From Lachnospiraceae bacterium (GTDB lineage: Bacteria > Bacillota_A > Clostridia > Lachnospirales > Lachnospiraceae): a stretch of 17,643 nucleotides of DNA. Position numbers and translations under genes: made by a program. Under the pieces are notes generated by a model. That model made no database searches. It was not told where the DNA came from and worked only from the letters and a program-made list of their open reading frames with translations. Every line of letters begins with the position of its first letter. The stretch's first letter is position 1. This document shows, piece after piece, positions 1 to 7,435 of the stretch. The DNA is taken from positions 1-17,643 of the forward strand of contig DMAZ01000093.1 in NCBI GenBank assembly GCA_003446335.1. The letters run 5' to 3'.

Positions 1-2
1 CG

Positions 3-19
3 CATCTGCGCTACCCTCC
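3..19 (-). other. Possible ribosome binding site and start codon of a gene cut off at the left edge
   Basis: On the minus strand a GGAGGG motif (positions 19-14) is followed after 8 bases by an ATG at 5-3, which is good Shine-Dalgarno spacing. Only one full codon lies inside the window, so no product can be named. It would be the next gene downstream of the SPFH gene, about 110 bases after its stop, with no terminator visible between them. It could equally be a chance match. Confidence 0.3.
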
Positions 20-114
20 GTTTTTCTGCCGTACAGGCCGTCATTCCCGGTCAGGCTGCACAGCTTTATTGATTTTAGTCTATCCCGATGGATTATTCAA
101 GAGAAATTTATTGA

Positions 115-1377
115 TCAGCCGAGCTTATTTCCGCAGTTCGGGCAGAATTTCGGCATATTTGCGGGGTCGAACTTCTGTCCGCAGTTCGGGCAGAATGCAC
201 CTGCCGGTGTTTCAGGCTTCGGGCTGCCGCAGTTCGGGCAGAATTTTCCTGAGTTGACACTTCCGCAGGAGCATGTCCAGGTCGTGCCTGCCTGAGCCTG
301 GGCCGCATAGGAATTGACCGGCTGTGCCTGCTGTCCCTGCTGCATGAGCTGGGAGATATTGCTTCCCATTCCGGCTCCGCCCATCATATTCATAGCCGCA
401 AAGCCGGTCATGGCTCCCGCACTGTTGGAAGCCGCTGCCTGCATGGCCTGTGTATTGCCGATACCCATGTAAGCGCCCAGCATGGACGGATCTGTGTATC
501 CCTTGGTCTCCTGATATTTCGTGATCTGTGATTTACTCTTCTCGTCCGCATCCATCATGGCGATTGCGATCCTGAAGACACTGATTCCGCGTGCTGCCCA
601 TGATTCGTCGAGGATCTTGTCCACTTCCTTTGTGAGCTGCATCTCATTGGCCGCAAGATCCGTATAACCGATCCTGAGCTTGGACAGTCCTGCGACACCC
701 TGACGAATAGCGGCGATCGCCTCCGTCTTGATCTGCGGCTCAATGTCAGCGCGTGTGACCAGACCGTTTCCGTCTGCCCCTGCTTTAGCAGCGCCGATAA
801 CGGCGAAGAAGGTAGCCGGATCTGTTACCTGGATGGAATAGGTTCCGTTGCCCATGAGCGTCGTTGCGATATGCCAGCAGGGCTTTCCTGTATTCCAGTC
901 AGTCTCCCAATGGTCGAAAGTGATATTGCCGGATCCCCACTTGAAGCCCTGGATCTCGCCCAGATTTATGTAGAAAACGCGCTGTGTATTGGTACGTCCG
1001 CCGCCTGCGGCGAAAGAGCTTGCGAAAGATGCTGCCAGCGCTGCCAGTCCTTTGTTGTCTCCTGTGAACATGGATGGCTGGGAGGATGCGTCATATCTGT
1101 ACCTGCCCGGTTCCGCACAGAAATCCACGATCGCGCCGTTCTCGACGATGATCATGCACTGGTTGGCCTGAACATCTATTCCGGATCCCGATGTAATAAG
1201 GTTCGCGTCGCCTTTGTTGCGGGAATTAGGCCCTGTGATCTTCTCGCCTCTCTTCATAATGATACCGCCGGACATATCTCCGCTCTCGAAGTAATCTGTC
1301 CACGCTGCACCTGTAGTCGTGTTAAAAGCTCCGCCTGCTGCTCCGATAGCTCCTGCTGCTAACTTAATAAGTCCCAT
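115..1377 (-). CDS. SPFH/band-7 family protein with C-terminal zinc ribbons (YdjI-like, 'virion core protein' family)
   Basis: This 420-residue protein resembles Bacillus YdjI. It starts with a short Ala/Gly-rich segment, followed by an SPFH (prohibitin-like) domain over about residues 25-290. A Met/Gln/Ala-rich linker of about 80 residues follows. The C-terminal 55 residues carry zinc-binding knuckles: one CSCG and three FCPNCG motifs spaced 16 residues apart. The start used is the ATG at 1377, because an in-frame ATG 15 bases upstream overlaps the AAAGGAG ribosome binding site that serves 1377. It is the last of three genes that match the Bacillus ydjG-ydjH-ydjI order. In Bacillus, YdjI is a soluble SPFH protein recruited to the membrane by YdjG and YdjH, and it in turn recruits PspA; the same role is inferred here. 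No PspA gene is present in the window. Confidence 0.88.
   Translation of the reverse strand: MGLIKLAAGAIGAAGGAFNTTTGAAWTDYFESGDMSGGIIMKRGEKITGPNSRNKGDANLITSGSGIDVQANQCMIIVENGAIVDFCAEPGRYRYDASSQPSMFTGDNKGLAALAASFASSFAAGGGRTNTQRVFYINLGEIQGFKWGSGNITFDHWETDWNTGKPCWHIATTLMGNGTYSIQVTDPATFFAVIGAAKAGADGNGLVTRADIEPQIKTEAIAAIRQGVAGLSKLRIGYTDLAANEMQLTKEVDKILDESWAARGISVFRIAIAMMDADEKSKSQITKYQETKGYTDPSMLGAYMGIGNTQAMQAAASNSAGAMTGFAAMNMMGGAGMGSNISQLMQQGQQAQPVNSYAAQAQAGTTWTCSCGSVNSGKFCPNCGSPKPETPAGAFCPNCGQKFDPANMPKFCPNCGNKLG
131..244. repeat. Three identical 18-bp direct repeats with a 48-bp period inside the SPFH gene
   Basis: The 18-mer ccgcagttcgggcagaat occurs at 131-148, 179-196 and 227-244 on the plus strand, exactly 48 bases apart each time. 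In the coding strand each copy encodes the zinc knuckle FCPNCG, so the protein has a 16-residue period. The 30 bases between copies are not conserved. This is a coding repeat, not a mobile or CRISPR repeat. Confidence 0.9.
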
Positions 1378-1394
1378 AGTATCTCCTTTCATAT

Positions 1395-1439
1395 GCGCCT
1401 TAGGCGCCTGTATTTTATGTTTTGCCGGTTCATTACCGG
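1395..1439 (-). other. Two small perfect hairpins in the gap before the SPFH gene
   Basis: The gap between the TPM gene and the SPFH gene holds two perfect 5-bp hairpins: CCGGT/ACCGG with a 5-base loop (1425-1439) and GCGCC/GGCGC with a 3-base loop (1395-1407). Neither is followed by a U-tract, so they are not standard terminators. The second lies just upstream of the ribosome binding site of the SPFH gene. They may affect mRNA processing or stability; this is only a suggestion. Confidence 0.35.
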
Positions 1440-1470
1440 GAATATACTGAATATATAGGAAATATGTGTC

Positions 1471-2337
1471 CTAGAAGTGACCGCCTCCGCCTGAAGATCC
1501 ACCTGCGTGACCGGAAAATCCTCCGCCGCCCGAAGAATGTCCTCCGGAGAAGCCTCCTCCTCCTCCGCCTCTGGGCGGATCGTTCTTCGGCAGTACCCTG
1601 GTCATGACATTCTTGCCGAGAAATCTTCTGGTATGACCTGTGCGCCTGTAATCAAGAGTTTTGATCGGGATCTGGGTCGCTTTCGACGGCTGTGTGCTCT
1701 TATGTCTTGCTACCAGTCCGAGAAGTACAAGAATACTCATTACCGCACTGATCACAAGTGAAAGCGGTGTGGGGATCAGGGCATAGGCAATATTTCTGAA
1801 GCGATGGATATACGTAATATACCGATCACACACAAAATAGTAATTGCCGTTCGTCATGTCATCATGGATATCATTGTAGAAGTTCTCCGACATATTGACG
1901 AATTTATCATCCCTGTAAAATTTCCCCTGCCCGTAAATTACGACCAGACGGTTATTCATATCCATGACCAGTATGGTCCTGTCATCGGAAATGGCATTTT
2001 CATACATGAATTCCTCGGCATACTTCTGTGTCGTCTCTGTTCCGTAATTGATATCCTTCGGAATGTCATTGCTCGTAAGGATCATGATTTCCGCTTTTTT
2101 CTCGTCGGAGACCCTGGCCAGCTTTTCGGTCAGTTCCTTCTCTTCGGAATCGGAAAGCAGATTCGCATAGTCATACAGAATTCTGGTCTTATCGACGACC
2201 GGCATATAGAAGACCGTGCCGTTATTGGAGGTATATGGGCCTGAGCCCTGCGCTGCCATGATCGGAAGACAGTCGAGCATCAGGACCAGAACAGCCACCG
2301 TAAGAAGGATAGGTATTCCAAATATACGTTTTCTCAT
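1471..2337 (-). CDS. TPM-domain membrane protein with glycine-rich tail (YgcG/YdjH-like)
   Basis: This 288-residue protein has an N-terminal signal peptide or anchor (charged MRKR, hydrophobic to about residue 29, ending near AMA-like residues PIMAA). A TPM domain follows (about residues 52-165, beginning YDYANLLSDSEEKEL). A transmembrane segment spans about residues 184-210. The cytoplasmic tail ends in a Gly/Ser/His-rich stretch (257-288). TPM domains are found in YgcG/Psb32-type membrane proteins; in Bacillus the homologue YdjH is a membrane partner of YdjG that helps bring YdjI to the membrane. The ATG directly follows the TGA of the upstream zinc-ribbon gene with no gap, and a GGGGGTGG ribosome binding site lies inside that gene's end, so the two are probably translationally coupled. 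Confidence 0.85.
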   Translation of the reverse strand: MRKRIFGIPILLTVAVLVLMLDCLPIMAAQGSGPYTSNNGTVFYMPVVDKTRILYDYANLLSDSEEKELTEKLARVSDEKKAEIMILTSNDIPKDINYGTETTQKYAEEFMYENAISDDRTILVMDMNNRLVVIYGQGKFYRDDKFVNMSENFYNDIHDDMTNGNYYFVCDRYITYIHRFRNIAYALIPTPLSLVISAVMSILVLLGLVARHKSTQPSKATQIPIKTLDYRRTGHTRRFLGKNVMTRVLPKNDPPRGGGGGGFSGGHSSGGGGFSGHAGGSSGGGGHF

Positions 2338-3426
2338 TCAGACCACCCCCAATACACGAAGTATGAGCATGATGATCTGAGACACGACGAATATTCCTCC
2401 GCCGATCTGGAAGAACCTGGCAGGATCCGATGGGATTTCGCCCATCATCTTCCCTGTCTGCCCGTTCATTCCGAAAATATATTTCTTTCCCTTATATTCG
2501 GTGTACATCATCCAGACAGGCAGCATGGCGTAATAGACCTGATCTCTGGACCACTTATAATTCTCGTTCTTTATTACTGTACCTGCATTGAACGATCCGA
2601 CGTGTTTCATGACCTCCCTGGCCATGGACTCCTTGGCACGGAGCTTCGCGCGGTTTTCATTCATTGCGGCATCCTCATTCCACCTCTGCGTGTAGAAACC
2701 GGCCAGATAGGCAGGATTGAAACGCTGCAGCCTGGAAAAGTCATACGGCTCGATCGAATCCATCATATTATTATCCAGTTCTTTCAGGGCATCCGCGGGT
2801 ATGTTGCGGAACGTACCGTGTCCGGATTCATCGACTTCATACTTGGACAGTTCCGTATATTCCACATCCTTCGTGATCCATACCCTGGAATCGGTCCCGA
2901 TCACGCGTATGTTGGCATCTCCCTCGAAAGAATAAAGCCAGAAAGGAACATACATACCCTTGATCTTCTCCACCGTAGATTTTTTCGTGAACAGTCTTGG
3001 GGTGAGTACCGATTTCTTCGCAAGCTTCATATATTCTTTTGTGACATCCTCACGTGTGGTCGTGAACGGAAGTACATAATCAGGCCGAAATTCTCCGGTC
3101 AGATTTCCTTCCAGGGTGATTGCGCGATTGCAGTAAACACATGTCGTTGCGGCAGTTTCTTTGGATGTGATCACCTCGGCACCGCAATGCGGACATTTGT
3201 AAATGACCAGTTCCCCGCTGGAATCATCTGTCGACTGCTCGGCCTCCGAAGCTTCCGCCTCTTCCATCTCAGGCTGCGGGATCTTCTCGTCATGCGCCTC
3301 CGCCTCGGGATCATACGCGTACTCGGAAGGTTCGAAAGCGGAACCGCAGTACTCACACAGCAGTTTCCCCGAAACAGGGTCAAAATACAGTTCGGCCCCA
3401 CATGTCTTGCAGTTATATTTTGCCAT
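2338..3426 (-). CDS. Double zinc-ribbon, C-terminally membrane-anchored protein (YdjG-like, TFIIB-type zinc ribbon family)
   Basis: This 362-residue protein has two zinc ribbons. The first is at residues 6-27 (CKTCG and CEYCG) and the second at about 78-99 (CPHCG and CVYCN). A Glu/Asp/Ser-rich linker joins them. A long soluble region follows, and the C-terminal 22 residues or so form one hydrophobic membrane segment. The layout matches Bacillus YdjG, which acts with YdjH to dock the SPFH protein YdjI in an envelope-stress system. The start used is the ATG at 3426: the GGGAGG motif sits 8 bases before it, but only 2 bases before the alternative in-frame ATG at 3432. It is the first gene of a three-gene unit with its own promoter just upstream, separated from glyQS by a terminator. 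Confidence 0.85.
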   Translation of the reverse strand: MAKYNCKTCGAELYFDPVSGKLLCEYCGSAFEPSEYAYDPEAEAHDEKIPQPEMEEAEASEAEQSTDDSSGELVIYKCPHCGAEVITSKETAATTCVYCNRAITLEGNLTGEFRPDYVLPFTTTREDVTKEYMKLAKKSVLTPRLFTKKSTVEKIKGMYVPFWLYSFEGDANIRVIGTDSRVWITKDVEYTELSKYEVDESGHGTFRNIPADALKELDNNMMDSIEPYDFSRLQRFNPAYLAGFYTQRWNEDAAMNENRAKLRAKESMAREVMKHVGSFNAGTVIKNENYKWSRDQVYYAMLPVWMMYTEYKGKKYIFGMNGQTGKMMGEIPSDPARFFQIGGGIFVVSQIIMLILRVLGVV

Positions 3427-3473
3427 AGGCATTTCCTCCCTATGTCATGAGTAAAAGGTTCAAAGTTATTCGT

Positions 3474-3482
3474 ATTATATCA
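3474..3482 (-). promoter_or_regulatory. Extended -10 promoter for the zinc-ribbon/TPM/SPFH operon
   Basis: On the minus strand TGATATAAT (3482-3474) is a perfect extended -10 element (TGnTATAAT). No good -35 hexamer is visible 16-18 bases upstream, as is common with extended -10 promoters. It lies directly beside the U-tract of the glyQS terminator, so the new operon starts within a few bases of the end of the previous one. The expected 5' leader is about 40 bases. Confidence 0.65.
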
Positions 3483-3483
3483 T

Positions 3484-3525
3484 AAAAAGACCGCAATCCT
3501 TACTACATTTGTAAAGATTGCGGTC
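3484..3525 (-). terminator. Intrinsic terminator after glyQS
   Basis: A 10-bp perfect stem (GACCGCAATC/GATTGCGGTC, arms 3525-3516 and 3498-3489) continues past one mismatch with four more pairs and is followed by five U residues (3488-3484) on the minus strand. It lies about 60 bases after the glyQS stop codon and closes the lipoprotein-glyQS unit. Confidence 0.93.
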
Positions 3526-3582
3526 TCAGATGAATCTTTTATAATTTTGATCCTGAATGAACAGCAGAACTCAAACGATTAA

Positions 3583-5019
3583 TCAGAAAATGAACTTATC
3601 GGCAAAATAAGCGTCAAGATCGGCAATCTTCACACGTACCTGTGCCATGGTGTCACGATCCCGGATCGTGACAGCCTGATCCTCGGCAGATTCAAAGTCA
3701 TATGTGATGCAGAACGGCGTTCCGATCTCATCCTGTCTTCTGTAACGCTTTCCGATATTTCCGCGGTCGTCATACTCACAGTTATATTTTTTGCAGAGCT
3801 CCGTATAAATCTCCGATGCCGGATCCGCAAGTTTCTTGGAGAGCGGAAGGACAGCGATCTTGACCGGAGCCAGAGCCGGATGGAAATGCAGAACTGTACG
3901 GACGTCGTTCTTTGCTTCGTCCAGGACTTCCTCATCATATGCTGCACACAGGAATGCCAGCGTCATACGGTCTACGCCGAGCGACGGCTCGATAACGTAC
4001 GGGATGTAACGTTCCTTGGTCTCGTCATCGAAGTAGGACAGATCTTCGCCGGATACTTCCTGATGGCGTCCAAGGTCGTAGTCTGTACGATCCGCAATAC
4101 CCCAAAGTTCACCCCATCCGAACGGGAACAGGAACTCAACGTCTGTCGTTCCCTTGCTGTAGAAGGAAAGCTCAGCCTGATCATGATCGCGGAAACGCAG
4201 CTCATCTTCCTTGAGGCCAAGGGAGAACAGCCACTTCTTTGCAAAGGCCTTCCAGTATTCGAACCACTCAAGGTCCGTGTTCGGCTTACAGAAGAATTCA
4301 AGTTCCATCTGTTCGAACTCTCTGGTGCGGAATGTGAAGTTGCCAGGTGTGATCTCGTTACGGAAAGATTTTCCGATCTGACCGATACCGAACGGCAGCT
4401 TCTTTCTGGATGTACGCTGAACATTCTTGAAGTTCACAAAGATGCCCTGCGCCGTCTCCGGTCTGAGATATACTGTGTTCTTTGCATCTTCTGTTACACC
4501 CTGAAAAGTCTTGAACATGAGGTTGAACTGGCGGATATTCGTGAAATTATGTTTTCCGCAGCTCGGGCAGGGAACCTTGTGTTCGAAAATGAATTTCTCC
4601 ATCTCTTCATTGCTCCAGCCGTCGACGGAGCCGAGCGGCTCGTCATCCGTACCGTACGCTTCCCTGTCTGCCTCGGTGATGGCGATTTTATTCTCGTGGC
4701 AGTAATCTTCGATCAGCTTATCCGCGCGGAATCTCTCATGGCACTCTTTACAGTCCATGAGCGGATCGGAAAAAGAACCCAGATGTCCGGAAGCGACCCA
4801 TGTCTGCGGATTCATAAGGATCGCACTGTCAAGACCCACATTGTAAGGATTTTCCTGGATGAATTTCTGCCACCAGGCCTTCTTGACATTGTTCTTCAGT
4901 TCAACGCCAAGATTTCCGTAATCCCATGTGTTCGCCAGACCGCCGTAAATCTCGGAGCCCGGGAATATAAATCCTCTGGATTTTGCCAGCGCTACAATCT
5001 TGTCCATTGTCTTTTCCAT
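3583..5019 (-). CDS. glyQS: Glycine--tRNA ligase, one-chain (alpha2) type
   Basis: This 478-residue class II aminoacyl-tRNA synthetase attaches glycine to tRNA-Gly in the cytoplasm. It is the homodimeric type shared with eukaryotes and archaea, not the separate alpha/beta subunits. Visible features are the N-terminal [14 protein letters not shown], a zinc-type pair of CxxC motifs (C90/C93 and C151/C154), [14 protein letters not shown], motif 2 (FRNEI at 219-223) and motif 3 (GVDR at 348-351). A C-terminal anticodon-binding domain begins at about 370. Length is normal. The ATG at 5019 follows a GGAAGGA sequence by about 9 bases. It lies 40 bases downstream of the lipoprotein gene, so it is probably read from that gene's promoter. 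There is no room for a T-box leader in the gap, so T-box control by uncharged tRNA-Gly is unlikely here. A strong terminator follows. Confidence 0.97.
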   Translation of the reverse strand: MEKTMDKIVALAKSRGFIFPGSEIYGGLANTWDYGNLGVELKNNVKKAWWQKFIQENPYNVGLDSAILMNPQTWVASGHLGSFSDPLMDCKECHERFRADKLIEDYCHENKIAITEADREAYGTDDEPLGSVDGWSNEEMEKFIFEHKVPCPSCGKHNFTNIRQFNLMFKTFQGVTEDAKNTVYLRPETAQGIFVNFKNVQRTSRKKLPFGIGQIGKSFRNEITPGNFTFRTREFEQMELEFFCKPNTDLEWFEYWKAFAKKWLFSLGLKEDELRFRDHDQAELSFYSKGTTDVEFLFPFGWGELWGIADRTDYDLGRHQEVSGEDLSYFDDETKERYIPYVIEPSLGVDRMTLAFLCAAYDEEVLDEAKNDVRTVLHFHPALAPVKIAVLPLSKKLADPASEIYTELCKKYNCEYDDRGNIGKRYRRQDEIGTPFCITYDFESAEDQAVTIRDRDTMAQVRVKIADLDAYFADKFIF

Positions 5020-5059
5020 GCTGTTCGGTTCCTTCCTCTTCTAAAATATCTTTCTATAA

Positions 5060-5680
5060 TTACCGCCTGCCATAAATAATGTAGCAGGGGGAATCCAGTA
5101 TTGTATCATCGTTGCTCTCTGAGCCTGTCACACATGTGCCGCCTTTGGAGATCACAACATCTCCTCCGATATACTGAATATCTTTCGGGACACTGACTGT
5201 CATCGGTTCTTCGATGACAAGAATGTTGAGCTCAGTCCCACTTTTCGCATTCAATTCACCGACCGTGGTCCTGAATCCTCCGTCACTGCTGGTAACGAAT
5301 ATCGAAGTATCTATCGCACCGGAGTTCACAATATCCGCAAGTCTGCCTGTATAGCAGGCGACCCCGTTGAAAGCCGTATAGTCTTCACCGGACTTGTAGG
5401 AAATGACTACCTGTACGTTTTCTTTATCCTTCCTGCATTTTTTCAGTTCTATGTTCTCGCTTCCGATTGAGCTGTTATACTCATCGATCGCACTCTGTAT
5501 CTGCTCCTTCAGTTCTTCCGGATCATAGTATTCCTTGTCAAATGAACTGTATGAAGAAGCAGTGACCTTTCCGTCTCCGTTTATTTCCATCGCGTTCTGC
5601 TTTTTCGATGTAACGGAAGAACATCCGAAAAGTCCGAAAATGCACATCGTCCAGAGCATGAACATAATCAGTCTGCGCAT
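5060..5680 (-). CDS. Putative lipoprotein of unknown function
   Basis: This 206-residue protein starts with a lipoprotein signal: MRR, a hydrophobic stretch, then the lipobox LFGC with the lipidated Cys at residue 20. The mature part is hydrophilic, with a short helical segment rich in Glu/Gln (about 50-70) and a mixed beta-rich remainder. I do not recognise a domain. An AGAGG ribosome binding site sits 8 bases before the ATG. The gene has its own promoter (5737-5766) and is inserted between recO and glyQS, a position that is usually empty in related gene orders. It is expected to sit on the outer face of the cell membrane. Cotranscription with glyQS is likely, but a functional link with glycine charging is not implied. 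Confidence 0.8.
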   Translation of the reverse strand: MRRLIMFMLWTMCIFGLFGCSSVTSKKQNAMEINGDGKVTASSYSSFDKEYYDPEELKEQIQSAIDEYNSSIGSENIELKKCRKDKENVQVVISYKSGEDYTAFNGVACYTGRLADIVNSGAIDTSIFVTSSDGGFRTTVGELNAKSGTELNILVIEEPMTVSVPKDIQYIGGDVVISKGGTCVTGSESNDDTILDSPCYIIYGRR

Positions 5681-5736
5681 ATTAAATACCTCTTTTGATT
5701 ATATTACATACATTATCGTTTTGGACAACTTACTGC

Positions 5737-5766
5737 ATTATACTAAACTTCTACCATATCTGTAAA
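5737..5766 (-). promoter_or_regulatory. Sigma-A-type promoter for the lipoprotein-glyQS unit
   Basis: TTTACA (-35, 5766-5761) and TATAAT (-10, 5742-5737) on the minus strand are separated by 18 bases. The match to consensus is 5/6 and 6/6. Transcription should start near 5730, giving a leader of about 50 bases before the lipoprotein ATG. It begins only about 26 bases after the recO stop. Confidence 0.82.
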
Positions 5767-5791
5767 CCGTATCCTCAAATTTTGATATGCC

Positions 5792-6454
5792 TTATCTGGT
5801 CATGGCAAGAAGAAGCGCAAGGGATTTCATCGGTCTGTCCACCGATCTGCGCATCATCTTATCCACATATTCCGTATAATCCTCTTCCGCTTTTCCGGAA
5901 AGTCTGAAGGAATAGAGTTCCGACAGCTTGCACAAAGTCGTGAAGTGAAGCGCATACCAGGCACTTTCCTCCATGGATCCGCGATCCTTCGGCGGCGCAA
6001 AAACTCCGTTCTCAGACAGGATCCTGCACTCGTAAACTCTTCTGAGGAATTCAAGCGGTACATTATTCTTCAGAATTGCCCTTAGAGTGATATAGATCAG
6101 ATTCACTGTTTCCCTTGCCTCTATCTCCTCCGCAGAGAAAAAGGAAGCCAGTTCCAGAAAATAGAATCCGTAGTAGATACCGGGCTGAACAGCAGCAAGC
6201 TCCGTAAAATAATTTGCGGCTTTTACACTCCTCAGTGTATATGCATTTCTTCCCGGTATGACTGTAAAACTGCCAAATACGAACGGATTACAGGCCGCCA
6301 TCAGCGGGCTGTTCGGCCTTCTCGCCCCATGTGCGAATGCCGTGATCTTTCCCCGGTCCCCTGTAAGGATGACCAGTCTTTTATCGTATTCCCCCAAAGG
6401 CTGCGCATAGAGCACAACGCCCGTAAGTTCAAGAGATTCCATAGTATCCCGCAT
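5792..6454 (-). CDS. recO: DNA repair protein RecO
   Basis: RecO works with RecF and RecR to load RecA on SSB-coated single-stranded DNA during recombinational repair. The N-terminal OB-fold is clear (TGVVLYAQPLGEYDKRLV, then GKITAFAHGARRPNS, residues about 10-60), followed by the helical domain and a C-terminal KSLALL motif. The protein is 220 residues, shorter than the usual 240-260. The four-cysteine zinc ribbon found in many RecO proteins is absent: only two isolated Cys residues occur in the C-terminal part. The ATG at 6454 shares its A with the era stop codon (TGATG), a typical coupling arrangement. A GTG three bases earlier (6457) or the ATG at 6442 are possible alternative starts. Confidence 0.92.
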   Translation of the reverse strand: MRDTMESLELTGVVLYAQPLGEYDKRLVILTGDRGKITAFAHGARRPNSPLMAACNPFVFGSFTVIPGRNAYTLRSVKAANYFTELAAVQPGIYYGFYFLELASFFSAEEIEARETVNLIYITLRAILKNNVPLEFLRRVYECRILSENGVFAPPKDRGSMEESAWYALHFTTLCKLSELYSFRLSGKAEEDYTEYVDKMMRRSVDRPMKSLALLLAMTR

Positions 6455-7350
6455 CACAGTGACTTCCGGTCATAGCCGAAAGACCTGACGTCTTTTTCGT
6501 TATCTCTCCAGTTCTTCCGCACTTTCACGAAGAGCTTGAGATAGACTTTCGTCCCGGTCATCTCTTCGATATCGCGGCGGGCCGCCGTGCCGATCTTTTT
6601 CAACATACTGCCGCCCTTCCCTATTATGATTCCTTTATGGCTGTCCCTCTCACATATAATACTGGCCTCGATCGATGTTAAATCCTCTGATTTTTCCTTG
6701 TAGGAATCGATCTGAACGGCGATTCCGTGAGGAACCTCCTCATTCAGTGCTCTGAGCGCTTTTTCCCGGATGATCTCCGCCGCCAGCTGCCTCATATTCT
6801 GATCCGTGACAGTCTCTTCATCGTAATACTGAGGGCCTTCCGGAAGCCTCTTTAAAATTGCCCGGGTGACTTCATCCACGTTCAGTCCCCGAAGGGCTGA
6901 AACGACGATGATATCATCAAACTCCAGCACATTTTCCCATGCTTTCAGAATTTCCGGAACCTTCTTCTTATCTATCGTGTCAATTTTATTGATGATCAGA
7001 ATGACCGGTTTTTTCTGTTTCTTCAGTTTCCCGGCGATATCTCTGTCACCGTGTCCTATGTAGGAAGACGGCTCCACGAGCCAGAGAATTACATCCGCGT
7101 CCCCGATCGTCTTATCCGACACGTCGATCAGATATTCCCCAAGCTTATTGTCCGCCTTTCGGATCATTCCCGGTGTATCGAGAAAGATGATCTGACCTTC
7201 CCCGGTCGTGAGTACCGTCTCGATCCGATTTCTGGTCGTCTGCGGTCTGTTGCTTGTAATCGCTATTTTCTGACCGATCAGATGATTCATCAGGGTAGAT
7301 TTCCCGACATTCGGTCTTCCGATGATCACCGCATATCCCGATTTGTACAT
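6454..7350 (-). CDS. era: GTPase Era
   Basis: This 298-residue GTPase binds the 3' end of 16S rRNA and helps mature the 30S ribosomal subunit. G-domain motifs are all present: G1 GRPNVGKS (11-18), G3 DTPG (58-61), G4 NKID (121-124) and G5 SAL (151-153). The effector-loop region NRPQTTRN is also present. A C-terminal KH domain has the GKGG loop (around residue 244) and ends with the typical VKVRKNWRDNE. A GGAGG motif sits 4 bases before the ATG. era-recO-glyS neighbourhood is a conserved Firmicutes arrangement. No convincing promoter was found in the 85-base gap after the M16 peptidase gene, so readthrough from that gene is likely. Confidence 0.97.
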   Translation of the reverse strand: MYKSGYAVIIGRPNVGKSTLMNHLIGQKIAITSNRPQTTRNRIETVLTTGEGQIIFLDTPGMIRKADNKLGEYLIDVSDKTIGDADVILWLVEPSSYIGHGDRDIAGKLKKQKKPVILIINKIDTIDKKKVPEILKAWENVLEFDDIIVVSALRGLNVDEVTRAILKRLPEGPQYYDEETVTDQNMRQLAAEIIREKALRALNEEVPHGIAVQIDSYKEKSEDLTSIEASIICERDSHKGIIIGKGGSMLKKIGTAARRDIEEMTGTKVYLKLFVKVRKNWRDNEKDVRSFGYDRKSL

Positions 7351-7435
7351 ATATCCTCCGATGTATTATCTGTCAAATGGCCTCTCTGTCTTCAGGGACC
7401 GCCGATCCTGTTCTCATTTTGCACCTGTCTTTCGA

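Noticed and set aside
1..60. Possible tRNA or terminator fragment in the GC-rich left edge
   Set aside because: Only short 3-4 bp complementarities are present, with no cloverleaf, CCA end or U-tract.
5020..5059. T-box riboswitch expected before a glycyl-tRNA synthetase gene
   Set aside because: The gap is only 40 bases and the lipoprotein leader is about 50 bases, both too short for a T-box.
3880..5079. 399-codon open frame on the plus strand
   Set aside because: It lies wholly opposite glyQS, which has full synthetase motifs; its translation matches no family and it has no suitable ribosome binding site.
7350..7380. TTGACA just upstream of era as a promoter -35
   Set aside because: A -10 at proper spacing would fall on the ribosome binding site and start codon of era, leaving no usable leader.
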